64,000 bases of DNA from Thiohalophilus sp. (GCF_034521165.1 NZ_JAXHMV010000014.1:124001-188000), one strand, 5' to 3'; counted from the first letter of the stretch, positions 25,463-37,500 are shown. Program-made: numbers and translations. The notes: a model not told the origin generated them from the sequence alone.

Positions 25463-27223
25463 TTAGTAGACCCGCGCCTTCGGCGGAAACGACTCCACGG
25501 TCATCGGCTTTAATGTCACCGGCTTGTAATCCAGACGATGCTGTTCCTTATAGTATAGCGAGTGTTTCAACCAGCGTTGATCGTCGCGATCGGGATAATC
25601 CATCCGCGAATGGGCACCGCGGCTTTCCCGCCGACCCAGTGCCGAGCTGACCGTGGCGATGGCAATGTCCATCAGGTTTTCCAGCTCCAGCGCCTCGATC
25701 CGGGCGGTATTGAAAATCTTGCTGTGGTCCTTCAAACGCACGTCCTGCATTCGCTGCTCGAGTCCCAGTACCTTGTCGAGCCCCTGTTGCAGAATCTCTT
25801 CGCTGCGAAATACACCGCAATAGTTTTCCATGGTGCTCTGTAATTCCCTTTTCAAAGCGGGAACCGATTCCCCCTCGCCTTTTTGTTCCCAACGCTGCAA
25901 GTGCGCCATCGCCTGCTCCACACTCTCCTGCGGCAGTGGCCGGTGGTACCGGTTGTCGTTCAGGTATTCGATGATGTCGTTGCCGGCGGCACGGCCGAAG
26001 ACCACGATGTCCAGCAGGGAGTTGCCACCCAGTCGGTTGGCACCGTGCACCGAGACACAGGCGCATTCGCCCGCGGCATACAGTCCCGGGATCGATTCCT
26101 GGCCCTGTTCCACCGGCACCACCACCCGGCCGTGACGATCGGTCGGAATCCCGCCCATGGTGTAATGGGCGGTGGGAAAGACCGGAATCGATTCCTCGGC
26201 CGGGTCGATATGCAGAAAGGTTTTCACCGTATCGCAAATGCCCGGCAGGCGTTTATATAGCACGTCGCGGCCGAGGTGATCGAGCTTGAGCATGACGTGA
26301 TCGCGATTGTCACCACAGCCACGGCCTTCGCGCACTTCGGTGGCAATCGCCCGGCTGACCACGTCGCGACTGGCCAGATCCCGGGCATGCGGCGCGTAGC
26401 GTTCCATAAAGCGCTCGCCGTCCCGGTTTGTCAGATAACCGCCCTCGCCGCGCGCGCCTTCGGTAATCAACATCCCCCGTCCGGCAATACCGGTCGGATG
26501 AAACTGGAAAAACTCCATATCCTGCAACGGAATGCCGGCACGTAGCGCCATCGCCAGTCCGTCACCGGTATTGATATGGGCATTGGTGTTGGTACGAAAC
26601 AGCTGGCCGGCGCCGCCGGTGGCCAGCAGCGTGGTCTTGGCCTCGATCAGCAACGGCTCGCCAGTTTCAATCTCCAGCACCAGGGCACCGAGAATGAAGC
26701 CTTCTTCGTCCTTGATCAGATCGATCGCAAAGTACTCGTCAAAGAAATGGGTTTTGGCACGAATGTTCTGCTGATAGAGCGTATGCAAAATGGCATGGCC
26801 GGTGCGATCCGCCGCCGCACAGGTGCGTGCGGCCTGATCGCCGCCGAAGTTCTGACTCTGCCCGCCAAAGGGACGTTGATAGATCTTGCCGTTGTCCAGC
26901 CGGCTGAAGGGTACGCCGGCATGTTCCAGCTCCACCACCAGATTCGAGGCCGAACGGCACATATATTCGATGGCATCCTGATCACCGAGATAATCGCTGC
27001 CCTTGACGGTGTCGTACATGTGCCAGTGCCAGCTGTCGGGCAAGACATTGGCCAGTGCCGCATTCATACCCCCCTGGGCGGCCACGGTGTGCGAACGGGT
27101 CGGAAACACCTTGGAGACGACCGCCACACTGGCTTCGGCACGCGCAAGCTGCAGTGCGGCCCGCAGGCCACCGCCACCGGCTCCGATAACCAGGGTATCG
27201 AATTGTCGTTTGGCAATCGTCAT
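25463..27223 (-). CDS. sdhA: Succinate dehydrogenase flavoprotein subunit
   Basis: A 586-residue catalytic subunit that oxidises succinate. The FAD-binding motif is VIGAGGGGLRAALQLA (about 12-27), the flavin-attachment His is in RSHTVAAQGGMNAAL (about 43-57), and the substrate region includes FHPTGIAG and an RESRGAH(S)RMDYP tail. I chose ATG at 27223, which overlaps the sdhD stop (ATGA) and gives the family length; the open frame extends upstream into sdhD. Confidence 0.97.
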   Translation of the reverse strand: MTIAKRQFDTLVIGAGGGGLRAALQLARAEASVAVVSKVFPTRSHTVAAQGGMNAALANVLPDSWHWHMYDTVKGSDYLGDQDAIEYMCRSASNLVVELEHAGVPFSRLDNGKIYQRPFGGQSQNFGGDQAARTCAAADRTGHAILHTLYQQNIRAKTHFFDEYFAIDLIKDEEGFILGALVLEIETGEPLLIEAKTTLLATGGAGQLFRTNTNAHINTGDGLAMALRAGIPLQDMEFFQFHPTGIAGRGMLITEGARGEGGYLTNRDGERFMERYAPHARDLASRDVVSRAIATEVREGRGCGDNRDHVMLKLDHLGRDVLYKRLPGICDTVKTFLHIDPAEESIPVFPTAHYTMGGIPTDRHGRVVVPVEQGQESIPGLYAAGECACVSVHGANRLGGNSLLDIVVFGRAAGNDIIEYLNDNRYHRPLPQESVEQAMAHLQRWEQKGEGESVPALKRELQSTMENYCGVFRSEEILQQGLDKVLGLEQRMQDVRLKDHSKIFNTARIEALELENLMDIAIATVSSALGRRESRGAHSRMDYPDRDDQRWLKHSLYYKEQHRLDYKPVTLKPMTVESFPPKARVY

Positions 27224-27561
27224 ACCGCCACCACCGAAATCAAAATCCACATCGACCAGATACCCAGCACCAGGAACATTAATAAAAGGATCACCAGAAT
27301 CGCAAACCGCAATACCAGCGAATGAATATAATCGACCAGAATGTCGCGCACACCGACACCGGCATGAAACAGCACCGCCATCACGAACAGCGCCGTCGCG
27401 ATATTCACCGGTAGATAAGCCAGCAACGATCGCCACTGTTCGTAATCCAGCGGACCGCCCAGCAGGTAGGCCACCCCTGCCACGATGACAAACAGGGCAA
27501 TATAGATTGAAGTCAGGCGTTGCCAGAGCCAGGCCCGCAAGCCCTGCGCATGCAAACTCAC
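27220..27561 (-). CDS. sdhD: Succinate dehydrogenase membrane anchor SdhD
   Basis: A 113-residue protein with three membrane helices (about 18-36, 50-72 and 88-110). The conserved HAGVGVRDILVDYI segment (about 66-79) contains the haem/quinone-side His and Asp. It overlaps sdhC by 4 bases and sdhA by 4 bases, so the operon is translationally coupled. Confidence 0.92.
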   Translation of the reverse strand: MSLHAQGLRAWLWQRLTSIYIALFVIVAGVAYLLGGPLDYEQWRSLLAYLPVNIATALFVMAVLFHAGVGVRDILVDYIHSLVLRFAILVILLLMFLVLGIWSMWILISVVAV

Positions 27562-27941
27562 AGGAACACTCCCGACACTAATAGTATGAGTATGAGCAGG
27601 GCCAGAGCCGCCACACTCCAGGCACTGGCACGCGCGGGAGGCAAACGAATACCGATATCAAGATCCAGCAGCAAAAAGCGGATCCCGGACAACAGATGGG
27701 ATAACAGCGCCCAGAGTATCAGGACCATGGCCACACTGCCCCAGCCTGACTCCAACAGGGCAATGACCTGTTCAAAGCCCGGTTCACTTTGTAGCGAATA
27801 CGCGAAAAGAAACACGACCAACGGCAGGGAGATCACCAGCAAGGCGCCGCTGACGCGATGGGCGAAGGAGACAACCCCGGTGACAGGCAAATGAATCCGG
27901 AACAGGTTAAGGAATTTTGGCCGCACGTTTTTTGTTGTCAT
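27558..27941 (-). CDS. sdhC: Succinate dehydrogenase cytochrome b556 subunit
   Basis: A 127-residue anchor subunit with three membrane helices. RPKFLNLFRIHLPVTGVVSFAHRVSGALL-type sequence (about 7-35) carries the quinone-site residues, and SHLLSGIRFLLLDLD (about 84-98) carries the haem-ligand His. It is the first gene of sdhCDAB. About 130 bases separate its start from that of ygfZ, leaving room for divergent promoters; none was clear enough to mark. Confidence 0.94.
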   Translation of the reverse strand: MTTKNVRPKFLNLFRIHLPVTGVVSFAHRVSGALLVISLPLVVFLFAYSLQSEPGFEQVIALLESGWGSVAMVLILWALLSHLLSGIRFLLLDLDIGIRLPPARASAWSVAALALLILILLVSGVFL

Positions 27942-28075
27942 TGTTTCCAGTCTAGCCGTTTCAGCGCCGACGTCCAGCCGGATGCTGCAGGTGTTAACAA
28001 CTTACGAGAATCGCACAATCAATGTTACTATCAATCATCTGTCGACACATATCAAGCGGCGAGAATGGTCAAGTT

Positions 28076-29125
28076 ATGAACAGTGAATGGCAAACGTTTT
28101 TACAACAGCAACAGGCAACCCTCGAGGGCGATCGGGTCATCGATTTCGGTGATGCGGCGCAGGAACGCCAGGCGGTCGAATCTGGCACTGTGCTTGCCGA
28201 TCTCTCCCACCTGGGCCTGATCGCGGCCGACGGGAGCGACACCGAAACATTCCTGCAGGGACAGTTCACCAATGATGTCCAGCAGGTCACAGCGCAACAG
28301 AGTCAGTTGACCGCCTACTGTAATCCCAAGGGCCGCATGCTCGCCAGCATGCGTCTGTTCCGCCGTGAGGATCGCTATTTTTTGAGCCTGCCCCGAGGCG
28401 TCCTGGAGCCGACCCTCAAACGCCTGCGCATGTTCGTCCTGCGCAGCAACGTGACCCTGGACGATGCCAGTGACGAACTGGCCCGCTTCGGTCTGGCCGG
28501 CCCCGATGCCGAAAAACTCCTTGGCGCCCAACTGCCGGCCCTGCCCGGCGCCGTCGATGAGGTCGTCCAGCACGCACAGCTGAGCGTGATCCGCATCCCC
28601 GGCCCGCCGGCCCGGTTTGAAATCCACGGTCCGGCCAGTGATCTGACGAGGTTGTGGCAGGCGTTACAATCCGGCGCCACGCCGGTCGGCTACCCCGCCT
28701 GGAGCTGGCTGGATACCGTGGCCGGGGTCCCCAGCGTCGTGCCCGAAACCGTCGAGACCTTTGTGCCGCAAATGGCCAATCTGCACAGCCTGGGCGGCAT
28801 CAGTTTCACCAAGGGCTGCTATACCGGCCAGGAAGTGGTGGCCCGCATGCACTACCTGGGCAAACTCAAACGGCGCATGTACCGGGCCCATGTCGACATC
28901 GACACGCCCCCAGCCCCCGGCGAGCCACTCTATAATGCCGGCACGGGGACCGATAACAGTGCCGGTAAAGTGGTTCTGGCGCAGCCCGCGCCACAGGGCG
29001 GGGTGGATTTGCTGGCAGTATTGCAAATCAGCAGCGTCGAGGCCGGCCCGCTCCATCTCGGGCAACCCGACGGCCCCCTGCTGAACCTGCTCGATCTACC
29101 CTACGAAGTTGCCAACGAAGCCTGA
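28076..29125 (+). CDS. ygfZ: Folate-binding protein YgfZ
   Basis: A protein of about 349 residues related to the aminomethyltransferase GcvT and required for iron-sulfur enzyme maintenance. The defining KGCYTGQE motif (about 246-253) with the functional cysteine is intact. The N-terminal folate-binding part includes QGQFTNDVQ. I chose ATG at 28076, where the conserved sequence begins, over the earlier 28022 start. Being next to the sdh operon fits, since SDH is an Fe-S enzyme; the same neighbours occur in E. coli (ygfZ near sdhE/ygfX). Confidence 0.93.
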   Translation: MNSEWQTFLQQQQATLEGDRVIDFGDAAQERQAVESGTVLADLSHLGLIAADGSDTETFLQGQFTNDVQQVTAQQSQLTAYCNPKGRMLASMRLFRREDRYFLSLPRGVLEPTLKRLRMFVLRSNVTLDDASDELARFGLAGPDAEKLLGAQLPALPGAVDEVVQHAQLSVIRIPGPPARFEIHGPASDLTRLWQALQSGATPVGYPAWSWLDTVAGVPSVVPETVETFVPQMANLHSLGGISFTKGCYTGQEVVARMHYLGKLKRRMYRAHVDIDTPPAPGEPLYNAGTGTDNSAGKVVLAQPAPQGGVDLLAVLQISSVEAGPLHLGQPDGPLLNLLDLPYEVANEA

Positions 29126-29217
29126 GGCGCCAGCCTGAACGGCGCCGATTAAACTTAAGTCCCTCAGGCATCTGCCGATAATTCCCGCAGACACCTCGAT
29201 TGACGAAGGAGCATTGC

Positions 29218-30060
29218 GTGTCCTTACAACAAGAATTCATTAATCAACTGCTGTCGGATTTAAAGAACGACAAACTGGTTTTGCCGACGCTGCCCGAAGT
29301 GGCCCTCAAGGTCCGGGATACCCTGGAAGATGACAATGCTTCACTGGTCGATGTGGCCAGGGTGGTCACTTCCGACACCGCGCTCTCCGCCCGTCTGATC
29401 CAGGTCGCCAACAGCCCCCTGCTGCGCGCCAATCGCCAGATCGAAACCGTCGAGGCCGCCGTGACCCGCATGGGCAGCAACATGGTGCGTAATCTGGTCA
29501 CCAGTATCGCCATGGAGCAGATGTTCCAGGCCACCTCCGATATCACCGACAAGCGGCTGCGCCATCTGTGGGAACACAGCACCGAGGTCGCCGCGATCAG
29601 CAGCGCGCTGGCCCACACCCAGCCAGGGCTGCAGCCCGATCACGCTCTGCTGGCCGGCCTGGTGCACGACATCGGCGCCCTGCCCATTCTCAGCCGGGTC
29701 GAGGACTACCCCGAACTACTGGAAGACGAACCGACCCTGGATACCATTATCGCCACCGCCCATCCCAAACTGGGCGAGGCCATTCTCAAGGCCTGGAACT
29801 TCCCCGCCGACATCATCGCCGCCGCTTCCGATCATGAAAACCTGGAGCGGGATCACGACGGCCCGGCCGATTACACCGACCTGGTTATCGTCGCCAACCT
29901 GCAAAGCCTGCTGGGCACAAGTCATCCTCATACCGAGCTGGACTGGAGCAAGGTTCCCGCCTTCGCCAAACTCGGTCTGGAGCCCGATGTCAGCATCGTC
30001 GACATCGAAGTCGGCCAGAACGTCGACGCCGTCAAGGCGGCGCTCAGTACCGGCGGCTGA
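29218..30060 (+). CDS. HDOD domain protein
   Basis: A 280-residue stand-alone HDOD protein. The domain (about 15-215) has the LPTLPEVALKVRDTLEDDNASLVDVARVV start, then HTQPGLQPDHALLAGLVHDIGAL, which retains an HD pair, and a second HPKLGEAILKAW segment. HDOD proteins are non-catalytic relatives of HD phosphohydrolases used in signalling, motility or stress control. GTG at 29218 is preferred because GAAGGA lies 7 bases upstream; a TTG at 29200 is in frame but would overlap that site. A clear terminator follows. Confidence 0.88.
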   Translation: MSLQQEFINQLLSDLKNDKLVLPTLPEVALKVRDTLEDDNASLVDVARVVTSDTALSARLIQVANSPLLRANRQIETVEAAVTRMGSNMVRNLVTSIAMEQMFQATSDITDKRLRHLWEHSTEVAAISSALAHTQPGLQPDHALLAGLVHDIGALPILSRVEDYPELLEDEPTLDTIIATAHPKLGEAILKAWNFPADIIAAASDHENLERDHDGPADYTDLVIVANLQSLLGTSHPHTELDWSKVPAFAKLGLEPDVSIVDIEVGQNVDAVKAALSTGG

Positions 30061-30085
30061 ACAAATCCAGAACACCAGAAAAACA

Positions 30086-30110
30086 AAAGCCGGCATCAGC
30101 CGGCTTTTTT
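30086..30110. terminator. Terminator between the HDOD gene and the convergent hlyD-like gene
   Basis: AAAGCCGGC (30086-30094) and GCCGGCTTT (30099-30107) form a 9-bp stem with a 4-base loop and a T-run to 30110. The minus strand also continues into T-rich sequence, so it can serve both converging genes. Confidence 0.88.
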
Positions 30111-30194
30111 ATTTATTTCATTGCGCGGCCAGCGCAATAGAAACAGACGAGATTACACCGGGTAGTTATTTCAATGTGATAATTCATAATATCG

Positions 30195-31556
30195 CTAACG
30201 CTCGGTCGCCGCGTCGGTGAGCGCACCGGTGATGGGCGATAACACATAATCCAGAACGCTTCTGGTACCCAACTTGACCTCGGCGGTCACCTGCATGCCC
30301 GGGCGCAACCTGAACCGGCGGCCGTCTCGCTCGAGGATTTGTTTATGCAGCTTGATGAGGGTCTTGTAACCTGCATTGCCGTTCCCTGATCCCGCTGCTC
30401 CATTCGATTCCCTGCGCGTCGTGACATCCGCGTTGACCGATTGAACCTCGGCGTCAATCATGCCGTATTTCTGGAATTCATAACTCATCAGTTTAACCCT
30501 GACCCGCTGGCCCTCCTTCACGAACCCGATATCACGATTGCTGACATACACTTCGGCCAACAAGGGATCTTCCACGGGTACAATATTCAACAGGACAGTC
30601 CCGGAAGGCACAACACTGCCCGGGGTGGTGACCGACAGGTCCTTGATATAGCCGTCTTGTGAGGCACGCAGCTCGAGCTGCTCGTTACGATACTGTTGCT
30701 TGAACCAGTCCTGCTCAAGCTGTTCGATTTTATTGCCAATCTCAATGCGTTCCGTCAAAAGCTCTTGCCGGTAGTTCGATTCGAGTTGCTTCAGCGCTTC
30801 CTGCAGCTCGTCAATTCTTGCACGAACAGATAGAATCTTGTGCTCCTGGGCGCGCAAGTCCTGCTCGGTTTCAATGCGCAGTCGCTGCTTGTCCAGAATA
30901 TCGGTTCTGGTGACATAGCCCTTTTTGCCAAGTCGGGTCACGGCTTCTTCATTGGCGCGGTAAATAGGCAGTGTCTCCTCGAGTTTCTTGTGGATTTCCC
31001 TGGCCACTTCGAGGTCCTGCCGTGCCTGATCTAGAGCTGCCCTGCGCTGGTTAATCTGGAAAGCATATTGTTTGCGTCGTTCGAGAAACTGCTGATGCAG
31101 ATTGTCGTAGGCCACTTCGCTGTCTGAAGCGAGCCGGTCAAACTCCCGGTTTTCAAGCTCGGCCTCGATACTGCGTAACCGTAGTCTGGACAATTGCAGT
31201 TCCATTTGCAGCTTATTACCGTCGGCATCCGACAAGCGGGAATCCATCACCAGCAACAGCTGGCCCTGTTTAACAAACTCGTCTTCGCGGACCCGGATTT
31301 GCGCGACACGCCCGTCTTCAAAAGGCTGGACGATTTTTAATCGTGTCTGGGGAACAAGCTTTCCCTCTGCCCGGGCAACGATATCGAGTTGACCGAACAC
31401 GGCCCAGAGAATCAGGATAAAAAGCAGCAACGCAATGGTGTACAGTATCCAGCGCGACAACGGCGGCGGGGGTCGATTGACAACATCCAGCAAGGCCGGC
31501 GAAAAATCCAGATCATCGCCAGCCTGATCAGCGGGTTTGGTGCGTTGTTTTTTCAT
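30195..31556 (-). CDS. HlyD-family type I secretion adaptor
   Basis: A 453-residue membrane fusion protein with a short cytoplasmic N-terminus, one membrane helix (about 37-58), a long coiled-coil hairpin (about 100-285, heptad-rich), lipoyl and beta-barrel domains, and a C-terminal ELKLGTRSVLDYVLSPI-like family tail (here AEVKLGTRSVLDYVLSPI). It links an ABC transporter to TolC for one-step secretion of RTX proteins. It lies 42 bases downstream of the giant RTX gene and is the last gene of the array that begins with the ABC transporter at 50.2 kb. No TolC gene is in the window. Confidence 0.95.
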   Translation of the reverse strand: MKKQRTKPADQAGDDLDFSPALLDVVNRPPPPLSRWILYTIALLLFILILWAVFGQLDIVARAEGKLVPQTRLKIVQPFEDGRVAQIRVREDEFVKQGQLLLVMDSRLSDADGNKLQMELQLSRLRLRSIEAELENREFDRLASDSEVAYDNLHQQFLERRKQYAFQINQRRAALDQARQDLEVAREIHKKLEETLPIYRANEEAVTRLGKKGYVTRTDILDKQRLRIETEQDLRAQEHKILSVRARIDELQEALKQLESNYRQELLTERIEIGNKIEQLEQDWFKQQYRNEQLELRASQDGYIKDLSVTTPGSVVPSGTVLLNIVPVEDPLLAEVYVSNRDIGFVKEGQRVRVKLMSYEFQKYGMIDAEVQSVNADVTTRRESNGAAGSGNGNAGYKTLIKLHKQILERDGRRFRLRPGMQVTAEVKLGTRSVLDYVLSPITGALTDAATER

Positions 31557-31598
31557 TTGTCATCCCTGTCATTATCTGTTCCCGAAGACTCCGTGCGT

Positions 31599-34500
31599 TC
31601 AGGTTCCCAGTGACTGTTTCTCCCGGCCAAACCGTGGATCACGCAGCGGGGCTGTGCTGAACTTTATGCCTGTATTATCAAAAAGTTCCGTCCCAAGCCC
31701 GTACTGATAGGCAAGATTACCGCCCAGCGCCGCCTCGTCACTGTTTTCCAGGTGATTGTCGAGCAAGGCAGTCATCGCGTCCCACCGGTTGCGGGACGAA
31801 TAATCCGCTTGCGCCAGATCAAACTGCTCGATCATACCGGACAAATCAAAGCTCTGGACCTTGTGCCCAATCAAGCTGTCCGGTGAACGCGGATCATATT
31901 CCGGGGAGGCCGCCATCACGATCTGCAGTGTCAGATACGGCTGGGCGGCTTGTCCGCTATCGTCGTACCAGTCCTCAAATACCATGCCCTGTCGATCGTG
32001 TTTATGCGGCCGTTTTCCTTTATGCTTGCCTTTATTCTTACCTGTGTCATCCTCGCCGATGAGCAGCACCAGATCCTCCCCATCCCGGGAAAGCGAAATA
32101 TCGTCAAGCGCGATGCCGCCACCCAGAGAGACGGTCGCCGCCTCGACCTGTTCATCGAAGGTAATCGTATCGAGACCGTCCCCCTTGTTGTAGACAATGA
32201 TATCCTCGCCACAGCTTACTGCCAGACCATCGTCGCCCTGTGCCCCGATTAACAGGTCATTGCCGCTACCGCCGTACAGTTCATCCCGGCCATCGGCACC
32301 GGACAGAAGATCGTTGCCGGCGCCACCCCGCAGTTGGTCCTGATCGTCGCCGCCATGCAGCACATCCACGCCAAAACTGCCGTACAGGGTATCGTCACCG
32401 TCACCCCCGTAAACCTGGTCGTTGCCGGCACCGGCAAACAGGGTATCCCGGCCCTTTTCGCCATAGAGGATATCGTGGCCGCCGGCAGAATTAACCAGGT
32501 CATTGCCCCGCCCGGCATGGATCGTATCGTCATTGCGATCAGTCATGATCTGATCGGATCGCCGGCTGCCGGCATAGGTTTCTTGTGTAATCAGCATATC
32601 CGCCAGGGCGGCTTGCGTCCCGTCGGAAAAGTCGAAGTGGGCGATCGGGATAGCACCGTCATCGGCTTGAACAAAATCAATACCCTGGTCGGACAATCCA
32701 TTGCCATACTCATCCAGCAGGCGAAGCTGTACGACGGTCTCGCCATCGACCAGCGAGGTACGGGCCACGATCGTGTCGGCACTGATGCCTTCACCCAATA
32801 GCAGGGTATTGGTTCCCTCGCTGTCCTCAATCCGATCCACGCCACTGCCGGCTTCATATATATAGGTATCGTCCCCCGCCTCGCCGATCAGCCTATCGTT
32901 CCCGGCCCCGCCGAACAGCGTGTCATTGCCGAGGCCACCATACAAGCTGTTGTCACCGGCATTGCCGGTCAGCTGGTTGTCCAGCGCATTGCCCCGCCCC
33001 AGCAGGTTCTCCTGGCCCACCAGACGCAGGTTCTCGAGCTGCGCACCCAGCTGATAATCGATGCTGGCTTCGACCGTATCGGTACCCTCAGCGCGATGTT
33101 CGACGATGGTGTCGCTGGCGCTACCCACCCCGTAGGTGTCATCACCCAACCCACCGATCAGGATATCGGCACCGCCAGCCCCGTCCAGATGGTTGTCGTG
33201 CTCGTTGCCGACGATGCGGTTGTCTAGATCGTTACCGGTGCCATCCAGGGCCGCCGGTCCGACCAGCCGCAGCTCCTCGACATTGGCTGTCAGGGTGTAG
33301 GTTATCGCGGCATTGACAATGTCATAGCCCTCGCCGGCCGCTTCGATGACCGCGTCGGTAATATAACTGATAACGGGTTCCGGCGGGGTCGTACCACCGC
33401 CACCGCTGCCAGCGTCATGGGTTTTGGCATCGCCGCTCTGTGCATCGTCCGTATCGGATCCGTCATGATGTTCATCATGCTCATACGCGTCATCATCGCC
33501 GGACGTGTACTGATGCTTATCGTCGTAGCGGGACTTGTCATCATCATGGCCAGCGTATTTTCCATGCCGACGACGAGGGTCATCGTCCCCGTCTTTGTCA
33601 TGTTTGCCATGCTTGCTGCCGGGATTGCCCGGCGAGGTTCCGGGTCCGTCGTTCCAGTTATAGTCGTGCCCCGGTGGCGGCGGATCCTCGCCGTTGCCGA
33701 CCCCTTCGTTGCCTTTTCGCGGTTTTTTGAAACCGTATTCAGGTTCGATCTGGTCGAACAGGTTGTCATCATCCTCGCACCAGTCAGCGGGATCCTCGCC
33801 ACCGCTGCCGGGATCGGTGTCACCATTGTCATCGTCCGGCGGATCAGTAACCACGGTATAGCCGTCAACATAATAGACATCGTCGCCGGTACCACCCGAC
33901 ATGACATCGATGCCGGTGCCACCATCGAGCAGATCGTGACCGCTGCCCCCATAGAGGGTATCGGCATCAGCGCCGCCATAGAGTTTATCGTTGCCGGTGC
34001 CGCCATCCAGATAATCATTACCGGCATCACCGTAAAGTGTGTCATTATTACATGGCGCTGTTGAATGCGATTGCAGGCCAAGACTCGAAAAACTTACTGA
34101 CGAGGGCTGAATTTCAGCACCGGAATCACCGCCACAGGCTTCGCCATCATCGCCGCCATAGAGGTAATCATCGCCATCGCCACCATGAAGTGTATCATCG
34201 CCCGAGCCACCGTCCAGATGGTCGTTACCCGAACCGCCATCGAGATAGTCATCATTCGGCAACCATGAAATAGAGGGCACCTCACCACCACTTACATCCT
34301 CATAGGCATCATCGCCGCCATAGATCCTATCATCCCCGGAACCGCCAGATAAATTGTCGTTACCAGCCCTGCCATCGATGGTATCGTTGCCGCTACCGCC
34401 ATCGAGCAAATTGGACGAGTTATTGCCGATAATCGTATTATTATCTGTATTGCCTATGCCATTCAGATCAGAATGACCGGTCAGTTCCAGATGCTCGACA

Positions 34501-37500
34501 TGATCAGGAAGGCGGTAATCGACGGAGCTTTTAACATTATCAACACCTTCATCGATATTCTCTAAAACAACGTCGCTTTGATGATCGACAATATATTCAT
34601 CATCGCCCTCGCCGCCAAACATAGTATCGACACCGGACCCGCCATCAAGATAATCGTCTCCTTCGTCGCCATACAGCACATCATTACCACCATGGGCATA
34701 AAGCTGATCGTTGCCGTCCAGTCCGGCAATGGTATTATCGGCGTTGTTGCCCGTGATCCGGTTATCCGAGGCATTGCCGATCCCATTGATGTCCTCGTTG
34801 CCTTCCAGATGAAGGCGTTCAATATTGTTGCCCAGGGTGTGGCTGGCCGTGGCATACACCAGATCAACCCCTTCACCCGCATTCTCCCGGGTGATGTCGC
34901 CGGGATCGTCAACATAGAAACGGTCATTTCCGACCCCGCCGTGCATCACATCCGCACCGGCGCCACCATCAAGCACGTCATCACCCGCTCCACCCACTAG
35001 CAGGTTTTCGGATTGATTTCCAATCAGAAGATTATCAAGCTGGTTCCCGTTACCGTTGATACTCAAGTCACCCTGGAGAACCAGCTTTTCGGTGTATTCC
35101 GAAAGGGTAAAGTCGATGGAGCTGAAAACCGTGTCATACCCCTCTCCCGATTCTTCGATAACACGATCGGCCGCATGATCGACCACATAGCTGTCGTGAC
35201 TGGCCCCGCCTTGCATCACATCGGCCCCGGCACCCCCGTCCAGGTGATTCATCCCACTGTTGCCGGAGAGGACATTGTCAAGCGCGTTGCCGGTTCCGTT
35301 GATTGACTCGTCGCCCGTGAGTACCAGATTCTCAAGATTGGAGCCCAGTGTATAATCAAACCCGGCATACACCGTGTCCGTTCCATTGTCCAGACCCTCG
35401 TGTATGACGTCCTGTTCATCAATGTAATAAGCGTCATCGCCAGAGCCGCCCATCAGCGTGTCGGACCCGCCACCGCCAGTCAGGGCGTTGTTACCGGCAT
35501 TACCCGTCAACCGATTATTGATCTCATTACCCACGGCCGAGGTGTCATCCGCGCCCGTCAAGTTGAGATTTTCGACCCCACCCTCGCCAAGCGTATAGCT
35601 GACAGTGCTGTAGACCGTGTCGACGCCATCATCATCGACCGACTCTTGCACAATATCGTTTTCATCATCGACAAAATAGGTATCCGAGCCTTCACCACCG
35701 ATCATCCAGTCGGAACCGGCACCGCCATCCAGACTATTATTGGCTTCATTGCCGCGCAGCTCGTTATCCAGGCCGTTTCCTGTCGCGTTGATGGGTTCGT
35801 TTCCGGCGAGATGCAGATTTTCGAGGTGAGAACCGAGCGTATAGGAAATCGAGCTGATAACGGTGTCGGTCCCTTCGTTTTCTTGCTCGACAACCTGGTC
35901 TCCGGCACTATCCACGACATAGGTATCATCACCCATACCGCCATACATGACATCGTCACCAGTTCCGCCATCAAGCGTGTCATTACCGACCCGGGCAATA
36001 ATGGTATCGTCCCCTACCTGGCCCGAAATCCTATCCTCCAGAGTGGTTCCATAGATTACGTCGTCATTTTCACTACCGGTCAGGTCGAAACCACGCTTAA
36101 GCACCGCCTGGTAACTCAAAACCGTGCCGTCGGCAAACTCAAAACTGTTAATTGCGACATTGGCATGTGGATTCTGAGGGTCGAAGCCTTCGATATGAAT
36201 CGCATCACCACTGTCACCAATATTAAGCTGGAGCGAGCCAAGTGACAGAGATATATCGTCTTCGCCTATCCCGGACCCAAATCGCAGGGTATTGAAACCA
36301 TCGTTGTCCTGGACGATATCCTCCTCGTCCCCCAGGTTATAGACATACAGGTCATCGCCCAGGCCGCCGGCCAGTACATCACTCCCGGTACCTGCGAAGA
36401 GGACATCCGTACCACTCCCGCCCTGAAGGATGTCATCACCGCTCCCGCCGTAGAGATAGTCATTACCGTCGTCGCCGGTAAGCGTATCATTTCCGGTTCC
36501 GCCATAGATCAGATCATCCCCCGCGCCACCCGCGACGTTGTCGTTACCTTCGTTACCCGAGACGATGTCATTGCCCGCGCCGCCGTCCAGAAGATCATTG
36601 CCCTGCTCACCATAGAGCTGGTCGTCACCTGTGCCACCGTACAGTGTGTCGTCGCCAGCGCCGGCAATCAGCAAATCATCGCCAGATCCACCATCCAGCA
36701 AGTCAGTTCCATGGTCGGCAATGTCAAGGTCCTGATCATCGCCTATCAGAACATCGTCGTCAGCGCCGCCGTACAGTGCATCATCCCCGCCGGAACCATA
36801 CAGAGAGTCATTGCCCTCACCACCATGCAGAGTGTCATCACCGTGGTATTCGGCGGCAAGCTCCCCGGCGGCCGCATCGCCGACCAGCACATCATCCCCT
36901 GTGCCGCCGGTCAGGCTGTCCCCACCACCCTGGCCGAACAAAACATCGTTACCTTCACCGCCATCGAGCGAATCGTTACCATGGTGTTCGCCGGCCAGTT
37001 CGCCCTGTGTCGCATCGCCCTGTAGCTGATCATCCCCACTTCCGCCTATCAGGGTGTCGTTACCGCCGAATCCAAACAGGCGATCATCGCCGTCCTGCCC
37101 ATCAAGGTAATCGTTGCCATGATATTGGGCATCCAGGTAGGTCGTGGCCGCATCGCCCTGCAGTTCATCATTCCCGGCACCGCCGTAAAGTGTGTCATTG
37201 CCTCCACCGCCGACCGCCACATCGTCATCGACGCCGCCGTCGAGTACGTCATCATTGTGATACTGACCATCGATATTATAGGAGTCGCCCGTCAGTTGAT
37301 CCTGACCGGCCCCGCCCAAAAGGCTGTCACGGCCACCGCCGCCGACCAGTATGTCGTCACCTTCACCGCCTTCGAGTACATCATCGGCGTGGAATTCCCC
37401 GGCAAGGTCGTCTGCATCGCCAGCCAGGGTGTCATTACCCTCTCCGCCCTGCAGCTGATCCCGGCCTCCGCCGCCAATCAGGGTATCATTGCCCTCGTCG

